A stretch of 27,809 bases of DNA from a virus, in the IMG/VR virus record IMGVR_UViG_3300024518_002812, positions 1 through 27,809 of that record. One strand, 5' to 3'. Every line of letters starts with the position of its first letter. Position 1 is the first letter of the stretch. This document shows, piece by piece, positions 14,260-19,772 of the stretch. A model generated the notes under the pieces. That model was not told the DNA's origin and made no database searches. It was given only the letters and a program-made list of their open reading frames with translations. The position numbers and the translations under genes are program-made.

Positions 14260-14685
14260 CTAGTTATTGCTACACCCTTGAGTGTTAAATTCCTGCATTT
14301 GTTCGAATAACTCATCATCAGTCATTCGTTTTTTCGTTTTCATCCACTGTTTGTATTCACTACTATTAGATAGTTGATCTAGCTTCTTAAATGTTTTTTT
14401 TATCTTCCTTCTCTGTTTGTTAAACAGTGGAGATATTTGGTCAAACTTATCAATATATGAATGTTCAATACTTCCAACATCAGATTTTATACCATCCTCT
14501 ATAATAATATATTCATATTCATTCTTATTCATCCACTGATACAAATCTTTATCTATATTATTTTTAGCTGATGTATCATGTTCTTTTGATCTTTGTTCTA
14601 AATTATATGTATTACCAACATATTTACACACGCCATCCATATCAAAAATCCCATACACTAATCTATCTTTACCATAATTATCCAT
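14260..14685 (-). CDS. GIY-YIG endonuclease
   Basis: A 141-aa protein with the GIY-YIG nuclease core: VYGIFD (10-15), YVGNT (22-26), Arg32 in NLEQRSKEH, and Glu74 in GSIEHSYIDKF, the expected metal ligand. The C-terminal 55 residues are Lys-rich (KQRRKIKKTFKK) and should bind DNA. Free-standing GIY-YIG proteins in phages are usually homing nucleases or act in host-DNA breakdown. Its ATG overlaps the stop of the small upstream gene by 8 bases, so they are coupled. There is no interruption in neighbouring genes that would mark a homing site. Confidence 0.88.
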   Translation of the reverse strand: MDNYGKDRLVYGIFDMDGVCKYVGNTYNLEQRSKEHDTSAKNNIDKDLYQWMNKNEYEYIIIEDGIKSDVGSIEHSYIDKFDQISPLFNKQRRKIKKTFKKLDQLSNSSEYKQWMKTKKRMTDDELFEQMQEFNTQGCSNN

Positions 14686-14836
14686 TTATTAATCCTTTTT
14701 CTATGAGAAACTCTTTAAGAGGTTCAAGTGATAATTCAATTAATTTGTACATTGGTAATCCTGTATACTCTTTTAGAGATGCCAACTCATCTCTACTTGT
14801 GACTGTTACCGCAATTGTTGCTGTCTCATCTTTCAT
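14678..14836 (-). CDS. 52-aa ribbon-helix-helix-like protein
   Basis: A short gene from the ATG at 14836 (AGGG just upstream) to a TAA at 14678 that overlaps the GIY-YIG start. The layout is a short strand (ATIAVTVTSRDE), then helix (LASLKEYTGLPMYKLIEL) and a second helix (LEPLKEFLIEKGL), the form of a CopG/Arc-type ribbon-helix-helix repressor. Such proteins dimerise and bind short palindromes, often their own promoter. A strong promoter lies 46 bases upstream. The assignment is by pattern only. Confidence 0.6.
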   Translation of the reverse strand: MKDETATIAVTVTSRDELASLKEYTGLPMYKLIELSLEPLKEFLIEKGLING

Positions 14837-14881
14837 CTTTCCCTACTTTCTAAAAATAATACTTGATTTTCTTATACCCAT

Positions 14882-14910
14882 AATATACAGTATTTTTTGT
14901 AGAAAGTCAA
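14882..14910 (-). promoter_or_regulatory. Strong promoter, TTGACT class, for the RHH/GIY-YIG operon
   Basis: On the minus strand TTGACT (14905-14910), 17 bases, TATATT (14882-14887) followed by ATGGG. The -35 element and its flank form one arm of an inverted repeat (GAAAGTCAA 14902-14910 and TTGACTTTC 14931-14939), which could be an operator. Confidence 0.82.
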
Positions 14911-15279
14911 GAACTATTTTCATTTTCTTATTGACTTTCACAATCCCATATATAACTATTTATATAAATTCTTGCGCAGATGTTACAACTTTCTACACTT
15001 TTATGAAAATAGTTGTAATTCTGTTTTGGCATAAGGTATATTTGAATTGATACTCTTATAGTTGTAACTCAAATACCCAGAAATCCCAAAACAACCCTTC
15101 ACACCCTTCACACCCTTATCAATGCTAGAGTTATGACGATATCATACCCTTAACATACCCTTAACAACCCTTAACATTTCTTACTATAACACACTATTAT
15201 ATTATATTATATAGAATTACCCGTTATAATATACACTATATTTACTGTTTTGTCAATACTGTTTTATTGTACAGTACTT
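14911..15279. other. Candidate replication origin: iterons and AT-rich tract (no gene)
   Basis: No convincing gene lies between 14837 and 15279. ACCCTT is repeated six times in one orientation: starts at 15094, 15103 and 15112 (period 9) and at 15146, 15157 and 15167 (period 11 then 10). A 55-base AT-rich tract rich in TATTA repeats follows (15181-15235), then a strong leftward promoter (15228-15256). AGTTGTAA-type elements occur at 15010 and 15060 and inverted at about 14981. Iterons plus an AT-rich unwinding tract next to the helicase gene are the classic make-up of an origin. An operator array is the main alternative. Confidence 0.55.
15228..15256 (-). promoter_or_regulatory. Strong promoter, TTGACA class, firing into the iteron region
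   Basis: On the minus strand TTGACA (15251-15256), a 17-base spacer and TATATT (15228-15233), preceded by TG. It lies just beyond the helicase stop and would transcribe the AT tract and iterons. It may supply an activating transcript for an origin or an alternative leader of the downstream operon. Confidence 0.8.
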
Positions 15280-17094
15280 TTAAAACTGTATAGCTGTTGA
15301 TACTTTCTGTCTCATAGTCTGTACAGTTTTACTTTTAATAGTTTTATTATTATAATCAGAAGCTGAAGGTATGTATATTTCCTCATCTTCTACTATCACC
15401 TCAGATTCTATTACACTACCCATATCTTCTACTGCTACACTATACAATTCATTATCAGCAAAGAAGTGTCCATTCTTAAATATACCAGCCACTGTAGATG
15501 ATATAGAGCAAAACATTTCTTTATAGTCTTCATTGATAGCTGGTACATCACAGTAAATAGAATTACGATATTTATCTGTAGAGTATTTCAACCCTAGAGC
15601 ACTGACCATATTTTCAAGATCAGATACAAATTTATTATTACCTTTGGGTTTATGCCCATTACTTTGGGCAAACTTCATATACATCTCATATACAAAACTT
15701 CTTCTAACTCTAATAGTTTTAGATCCAGTAAATACTTCTTCATAGAATGAATGCTCTACTGTAGAGGTATAGTTACTGTTAAAGATCTTACTAATAGATA
15801 TATCTTGCTCTTCAAAATCTATATAGCCTCTATCTAGATCTTCATCAATACTTTTCCACATTGACAACCAAGCTTCACCATCTGGTTGAAACTCCTCATA
15901 GTATTGATGATCTGTATTAAAGATATCGATATACTCATTCATCTTTTGCTTTAGAGGAAAGTCTACAAATCGTCTATTTCCTGTATTATCCTGAATGATC
16001 TTTCCTAGACTCTCATTATTACTACCGATAGCCATAGACTTCTTTTGTACAGTCACTGAACTGTTAGTACCCATTGGTCTATAAATCGTCTCTTCAGCAG
16101 TAACCCAGCTCTTCAGCTTGTCCATATCCATCTTCTTAGCGAATGGTAGTTCGTCTAATACCCAAATGAGTTTAGTTGAATCAATAGCGGCACTTCTTTC
16201 TTCAGAGATCTGTGAGAATTTAGCATCTTTCAGAACATGAGTATTAAAGGTATTCACTAGATGATTAATACTATATGTCTTTCCTGTACCTTGTGCACCT
16301 GTAAATACTATCATTAGTTGATATATAGTAGATCTATTCAATGCTCTACGCTTCACACACCACATCCAGTGTCTAAGTATCTTACAATATCCTACCCACT
16401 GACTTTCATCACCTATCACAGCCTTAACGAACTCTAATACATAATCTACAGCAGGTTCTTCATATACTAAATCTTTCATGAGTAAATCTAATTCAGCATC
16501 AGCTTTAGTAGTTAAATATTCATCCATTGCACGACTTATATCAACCTCATATGGTATCTTCTTCTTCTCAGTTGCTAGATGTGACATATATGTCTTAATG
16601 ATGGAAGGAATATCACTCATTTGAATAGGTGCACCCTCTTTAACTTGATCATATAACCGTGCATATCTATCATTAAAGTGATAGTTCTTCATAGGGAACT
16701 CATCAATGATATAGATATTTGTTGAATCATCAATTCTAATGTATGAGAAAAAACCATCTAGAACGTCACTAGACCCTATCCACTCTGTTTCACCTTCACC
16801 ATCACCATCACCCTCTTCTTTTAGCTTCTTAGTAAGTAGATGTTGAATGATTACGTTGATATGATCAGATATAAATTGTTTATCTCCTGTATGCTTCTTC
16901 TGTAGATCACTAGCAAAATCAAATTTGTCTAGTGCTGTCTGCTTTCTACCGTAATAGATTCGTACTGAATCAATATCTACTACTCTACCATCGTCATCTT
17001 TAGTAGGGAATTTAGATGTTTTCCAGTTGATTTCGCTGTAAACCTCATTACATATAAGGATTACTTTTTCTTTATCGCCTTTTGATAATGCCAT
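15280..17094 (-). CDS. SF3/VirE-like replicative helicase
   Basis: A 604-aa protein with a D5/VirE (DUF5906-type) helicase core: Walker A GAQGTGKT (266-273), Walker B LIWVLDE (309-315), sensor AIGSNN (355-360), and an arginine-finger-like GNRRF (372-376). Residues 1-220 would be the N-terminal accessory region and 420-604 a C-terminal region with an RRSFVYEMYMKF helix. It should form a hexamer that unwinds DNA at the phage origin. The separate AEP-like primase at 11623 would supply primers, a split arrangement of what is often one polypeptide. The gene follows a long, hairpin-rich leader and is followed at once by the iteron region. Confidence 0.9.
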   Translation of the reverse strand: MALSKGDKEKVILICNEVYSEINWKTSKFPTKDDDGRVVDIDSVRIYYGRKQTALDKFDFASDLQKKHTGDKQFISDHINVIIQHLLTKKLKEEGDGDGEGETEWIGSSDVLDGFFSYIRIDDSTNIYIIDEFPMKNYHFNDRYARLYDQVKEGAPIQMSDIPSIIKTYMSHLATEKKKIPYEVDISRAMDEYLTTKADAELDLLMKDLVYEEPAVDYVLEFVKAVIGDESQWVGYCKILRHWMWCVKRRALNRSTIYQLMIVFTGAQGTGKTYSINHLVNTFNTHVLKDAKFSQISEERSAAIDSTKLIWVLDELPFAKKMDMDKLKSWVTAEETIYRPMGTNSSVTVQKKSMAIGSNNESLGKIIQDNTGNRRFVDFPLKQKMNEYIDIFNTDHQYYEEFQPDGEAWLSMWKSIDEDLDRGYIDFEEQDISISKIFNSNYTSTVEHSFYEEVFTGSKTIRVRRSFVYEMYMKFAQSNGHKPKGNNKFVSDLENMVSALGLKYSTDKYRNSIYCDVPAINEDYKEMFCSISSTVAGIFKNGHFFADNELYSVAVEDMGSVIESEVIVEDEEIYIPSASDYNNKTIKSKTVQTMRQKVSTAIQF

Positions 17095-17138
17095 ACTATA
17101 CCGCTCTTTCGTTAATAATTGACCATTGAGACCAAAAA

Positions 17139-17218
17139 GATCCAGTCTATTGTGAGGATGTGGTGGTCAAACCATGTGAGCACGAAAGACACCCACCATC
17201 CCCAGAATACACTGGATC
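17139..17218 (-). ncRNA. Long imperfect hairpin in the helicase leader
   Basis: An 80-base inverted repeat: GATCCAGT at 17139-17146 pairs with ACTGGATC at 17211-17218, and pairing continues through TATT, TG, GGAT and GGTGG with three mismatches and one bulge, giving about 27 paired positions around a 25-base loop. It ends 44 bases before the helicase start, on the strand of its mRNA. It could control translation, or it could be a DNA-level cruciform at an origin. Confidence 0.7.
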
Positions 17219-17298
17219 ATAAAATTTTAAATTGTTGTTTTTCGTATTGTACTTCTATATGGTTGACTAGACCACATTGACATATTTTTAAAATTGGT

Positions 17299-17339
17299 GG
17301 GTCGGTAACAATGTCATTTAAAAGGACTGTTACCGACCC
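17299..17339. repeat. 12-bp perfect inverted repeat
   Basis: GGGTCGGTAACA (17299-17310) and TGTTACCGACCC (17328-17339) are exact inverted arms around 17 bases. It has no U-run on either strand. It is GC-rich against an AT-rich background and lies in the gene-free region between the promoter at 17613 and the helicase. Confidence 0.8.
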
Positions 17340-17394
17340 GAAGGAACCGCTATGTCAAACGGTTGTCTTGCTTATAATGGTATTTATATAACTT

Positions 17395-17413
17395 TCCAGA
17401 ATGCCTCTCTGGA
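17395..17413. repeat. 6-bp stem-loop in the same non-coding region
   Basis: TCCAGA and TCTGGA pair around ATGCCTC. Alone it is weak, but it adds to the series of hairpins in 17139-17572. Beside these structures I see no gene in 17095-17771 beyond the short promoter-terminator unit. Confidence 0.5.
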
Positions 17414-17534
17414 TTTAGGTATAATATGACCACTTTTTGAAAATTATTTTATGTTGTAACTCTAGGAATATCTGGGAGATATGGAGAAGATATAACTGAT
17501 TTGAAAATAATTTCTAGAATGTACGATTTTAAAA

Positions 17535-17606
17535 GAAAAAAGGATCTGTACCAAGGAGTTAGTACAGATCCTAATTAGGCTACGCCAGCAACCCTAACTA
17601 TATGTA
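17535..17606 (-). ncRNA. Candidate small RNA or attenuated leader
   Basis: A predicted transcript of about 70 bases from the promoter at 17613-17641 to the terminator at 17541-17572. It would fold into two hairpins: TTAGG/CCTAA extended by four more pairs with a bulged G (17575-17597), then the terminator stem. It holds no open frame. It may be a stand-alone phage RNA, or a leader whose terminator must be overridden for the helicase to be expressed. Confidence 0.55.
17536..17572 (-). terminator. Intrinsic terminator 40 bp downstream of a strong promoter
   Basis: A perfect 11-bp stem, AGGATCTGTAC (17541-17551) and GTACAGATCCT (17562-17572), with a 10-base loop. On the minus strand it runs into six Us. 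No gene lies between it and its promoter. Confidence 0.9.
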
Positions 17607-17612
17607 CCCCAT

Positions 17613-17641
17613 AATATACATTAATTATTTGTAAAAGTCAA
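17613..17641 (-). promoter_or_regulatory. Strong promoter, TTGACT class
   Basis: On the minus strand TTGACT (17636-17641), a 17-base spacer and TATATT (17613-17618) followed by ATGGGG. It matches the promoter at 14882-14910 in the -35 flank (TTGACTTT, then TACAAA) and in TGTATATTATGGG. Confidence 0.85.
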
Positions 17642-17717
17642 GAGGAAAGTGTGAAATTTATGTTTTTATATTGAAATTTGGCTTAATCTCAGTGTATTGT
17701 AGAATCTCAGATTGAGA

Positions 17718-17729
17718 ATTTATATAAAT
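17718..17729. repeat. ATTTATATAAAT palindrome upstream of the plus-strand operon
   Basis: This 12-base palindrome also occurs exactly at 14958-14969, and 11 or 10 of its bases occur at 6126-6136 and 17382-17391. All copies are in intergenic control regions, suggesting a protein-binding site or part of a promoter. Confidence 0.5.
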
Positions 17730-17771
17730 ATTGGTGTGATAAGAAATTAATCAATAGCAAAAGAGGCTAAA

Positions 17772-18029
17772 ATGAGAAATGCAATGTACAGAGTTAAACA
17801 TACTGGAAATGACAGTGACACTATAGATATCGATACTCTAGAACTTAACTGGTGTGAGTGTATTCCAAAATCATCACCACCTTATAAGTTTGAAGGGTTT
17901 ACAGATGTATGCACGTGCTACTGGACTGAATACAAATCTAGACTAATCAAGAATGGTGCTGAACGTGTATTTGATAATATTACTGGTGAAGTTATTGCTT
18001 TTAGTGGTATTGTATTGGAGTTGATCTAA
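17772..18029 (+). CDS. Hypothetical CxC protein, 85 aa
   Basis: Begins MRNAMYRVKHTGND at 17772 with AGAGG 5 bases upstream. It contains two CxC pairs, WCEC at 27-30 and VCTCYW at 46-51, which could bind a metal. The end (GEVIAFSGIVLELI) is hydrophobic and beta-prone. The stop and the start of the next gene share one base (TAATG), so it is coupled to the metallopeptidase. I recognise no family. It is on the strand opposite to nearly all other genes and so is probably controlled separately. Confidence 0.72.
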   Translation: MRNAMYRVKHTGNDSDTIDIDTLELNWCECIPKSSPPYKFEGFTDVCTCYWTEYKSRLIKNGAERVFDNITGEVIAFSGIVLELI

Positions 18030-18430
18030 TGAAATATAAAGAAATTGAGATTCCTATTTATGGTGGATCTGTTATGTTATATTCTGGAAAAGTAGATGAT
18101 TGTAATATTCACTTTTATAAAACAAACAATACAGACCATAAAGATATTATATCAAATGGTTATTATGGTGTATGTATGACATTGAATACTGGTGTAGAAA
18201 TGATATGGATTAATTCTCATAATGATTATAATACAGTATCTCATGAGATCACACATCTAGTTAAAAACATATTACTTGTTAGGTGTGGTATGATTCATAC
18301 ATCAGACAGCACTGAAGCATGGGCATACCTTACAGGATGGATTACAGAACAATGGTTTTCTAAAGATGGTTGGAAGTCATACACAAGAACAGAATTAAAA
18401 AAGATGAGAAAGAAGAAAACAAATCCATAA
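18029..18430 (+). CDS. HExxH zinc metallopeptidase-like protein
   Basis: A 133-aa protein with the zincin signature HEITH (72-76) inside TVSHEITHLVKNIL, and a downstream Glu at residue 96 in DSTEAWAYLTGWI that could be the third zinc ligand (gluzincin-type layout). No signal peptide is present, so it acts in the cytoplasm. The basic C-terminal tail (KKMRKKKTN) may bind nucleic acid. Small phage-borne zincins of this size are known but poorly studied; ImmA/IrrE-like proteases that cut repressors have a related layout. Its partner and target are unknown. It is coupled to the CxC protein and ends 30 bases before a bidirectional terminator. Confidence 0.7.
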   Translation: MKYKEIEIPIYGGSVMLYSGKVDDCNIHFYKTNNTDHKDIISNGYYGVCMTLNTGVEMIWINSHNDYNTVSHEITHLVKNILLVRCGMIHTSDSTEAWAYLTGWITEQWFSKDGWKSYTRTELKKMRKKKTNP

Positions 18431-18457
18431 AATATATCATGGTTCTGTGAGATGCAA
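18429..18457 (-). promoter_or_regulatory. Candidate antisense promoter at the end of the metallopeptidase gene
   Basis: On the minus strand TTGCAT (18452-18457), a 17-base spacer and TATTTT (18429-18434), within a CCATAAAATATATCATGG element. It faces into the two plus-strand genes and lies inside the bidirectional terminator, so its product would be antisense RNA to them. Confidence 0.45.
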
Positions 18458-18459
18458 AC

Positions 18460-18499
18460 AAAAAAGGTCAACTAACTTAATTGCTAGTTGACCTTTTTT
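18460..18499. terminator. Bidirectional intrinsic terminator
   Basis: GGTCAACTA (18466-18474) and TAGTTGACC (18485-18493) form a 9-bp stem with a 10-base loop, with six As before and six Ts after. It ends the metallopeptidase operon from the left and the lysis/tail operon from the right. Confidence 0.93.
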
Positions 18500-18557
18500 G
18501 ACATTATCACTGTTGAACACATATCATAGATTCGTCAGAGGTGTGTGATAATGTCAA
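18498..18557. repeat. 13-bp perfect inverted repeat with 34-base loop
   Basis: TTGACATTATCAC (18498-18510) and GTGATAATGTCAA (18545-18557) are exact inverted arms directly beside the terminator. The rest of 18558-18682 shows no supported gene. Confidence 0.75.
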
Positions 18558-18682
18558 TAGATGTAGATCACCTTCTTTCCACTTATAGCATAATCATTAA
18601 ACAATCTAGTTTCATTTTTCATTGTTGATACCGCCTATGTGAATAGTCATCTACTACTTATTACACTAATATTAGAATAACC

Positions 18683-18964
18683 TTAATTCTTTTTATGTGT
18701 ATTTTTCTCTAGATCAGCTATTCTACTATCCATCTGATTCAATCTATATTCTATACCACCGACTTTAACAACTAATACACTAGTATTTTTATCAATCTTA
18801 TGTATATTATCTGCTATCTTCTCTATCTTATTTATCTGGACACTGGTAGCAGTTGTATCATTACCAGCAACAGCAGTGCCACCAAATACACCAACCAACA
18901 TTGTCGTTAGTCCAATTATGATATTTTTCATAATTTCTCCATTCCCTGTTGAGTTTTCACTCAT
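18683..18964 (-). CDS. Holin-like or spanin-like membrane protein with two possible starts
   Basis: A 93-aa protein whose first start (18964) has AGGAG 9 bases upstream; a second Met at codon 12 (18931) has its own GGAG 5 bases upstream. From the second Met, NIIIGLTTMLVGVFGGTAVAG gives one membrane span or a signal peptide. It is followed by a coiled-coil-like tail (QINKIEKIADNIHKI, then RLNQMDSRIADLEK). It directly follows the endolysin gene. Dual starts with a short charged extension recall holin/antiholin pairs, while a membrane anchor plus periplasmic coiled coil recalls an inner-membrane spanin. A lysis role is likely; which one is open. Confidence 0.65.
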   Translation of the reverse strand: MSENSTGNGEIMKNIIIGLTTMLVGVFGGTAVAGNDTTATSVQINKIEKIADNIHKIDKNTSVLVVKVGGIEYRLNQMDSRIADLEKNTHKKN

Positions 18965-18966
18965 TA

Positions 18967-19392
18967 TTATTTACTCCTATTAAACATTAAACCGTGGTAA
19001 CACCAACTATCATTTTTATTAGTTTTAGTACCATACCATGTACCAAGCTCGTTACGTGTATCAAAATGAAATGAATAAGCTTCACCATTCCAATATACTC
19101 CAATACCTCTAAAACCAACAGAGACCCCGTATAGAGCCACTTTAACAGCTTCGGTATGTGATATATCATCCATCACATAAAAGTCTACAGCACACCCCTC
19201 TAAATGAGTTCTAGAGGTATGATTACCAGATGTCAACCCGTTATGTATTAATTTAATAGGTTTATCAACTAAAGATCTAACTCTATCTAGATATTTTATT
19301 GTCAAGTATGCTACATCTTCAATATGTGCACCAGTAGCAATAACTTCATTACTAGTGAAATGTGTGATATAATCAAAGTCTGTATATTTCAT
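18967..19392 (-). CDS. Endolysin, peptidase M15 type
   Basis: A 141-aa protein with the M15 signature: SRTHLEGCAVDF supplies H63 and D70, and YSFHFDTR supplies H109, the three zinc ligands of the D-Ala-D-Ala peptidase-like fold. The N-terminal HFTSNEVIATG segment resembles the start of the family's cell-wall-cutting members. It would cut peptide cross-links of peptidoglycan at the end of infection. There is no signal peptide, so export must depend on a holin, for which the next gene is the candidate. AGGAGG lies 5 bases before the ATG. It lies at the end of the tail operon. Confidence 0.88.
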   Translation of the reverse strand: MKYTDFDYITHFTSNEVIATGAHIEDVAYLTIKYLDRVRSLVDKPIKLIHNGLTSGNHTSRTHLEGCAVDFYVMDDISHTEAVKVALYGVSVGFRGIGVYWNGEAYSFHFDTRNELGTWYGTKTNKNDSWCYHGLMFNRSK

Positions 19393-19436
19393 TAGTTCCT
19401 CCTACAATAAGAGGTATGATATACCTCTTTGATGAA

Positions 19437-19715
19437 TTACCAGAACAACATTATATTAGTGATAGCTACAGCACCATCGTCATAAATTGTATCTACTGAG
19501 AATAGATTATATACACCTGCTAAAACTGGAATCTCCACAAATACATCCATCCCAGTTAACAGAACCTTAACAGAACCATCAACACTAGATACAAATCCAC
19601 GACAACTTGCACCATCAGATTTACCACCTAGACCTTCAGTAGCTGTTGTAGCTGTTGGGAAATTTACCGCAACAATACTTTTACCTGTTCCATCTCTTCC
19701 ATTTTCTTTACTCAT
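19437..19715 (-). CDS. Spike-base-like small virion protein
   Basis: A 92-aa beta-rich protein. The flow of ASCRGFVSSVDGSVKVLLTG, then VEIPVLAGVYNLFSVDTIYD and a terminal ITNIMLFW strongly resembles the small RCAP_Rcc01079-type spike base proteins, which end in a similar aromatic strand. They are found in phages and gene transfer agents and sit at the base of head or tail spikes. It lies between the LamG protein and the endolysin. AAAGG precedes the ATG. The family call is from memory of the pattern. Confidence 0.6.
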   Translation of the reverse strand: MSKENGRDGTGKSIVAVNFPTATTATEGLGGKSDGASCRGFVSSVDGSVKVLLTGMDVFVEIPVLAGVYNLFSVDTIYDDGAVAITNIMLFW

Positions 19716-19772
19716 TTTTGTTACCTTTTCACTTTATCATTAGTTATATTACTACTATTATTTTGAATAGGT

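Noticed and set aside
14931-14959. Rightward promoter using TTGACT at 14931-14936
   Set aside because: No acceptable -10 at 16-18 bases and no gene downstream on that strand; the TTGACT is better explained as one arm of the inverted repeat.
14930-15032. 34-aa minus-strand frame between the origin candidate and the RHH-like gene
   Set aside because: No ribosome site, and it overlaps promoter and repeat elements.
14571-15050. 159-codon plus-strand frame
   Set aside because: It runs antisense through the GIY-YIG and RHH-like genes and their promoter, has fibre-free, Phe/Ile/Tyr-rich composition typical of AT-rich antisense, and no ribosome site.
17311-17391. 26-aa plus-strand frame starting in the loop of the 12-bp inverted repeat
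   Set aside because: A GGTGG stretch upstream could act as a ribosome site, but the region is better explained by the inverted repeats and there is no promoter or conserved-looking sequence.
18554-18622. 22-aa minus-strand frame after the lysis gene
   Set aside because: Very short, weak ribosome site, and its end runs into the 13-bp inverted repeat.
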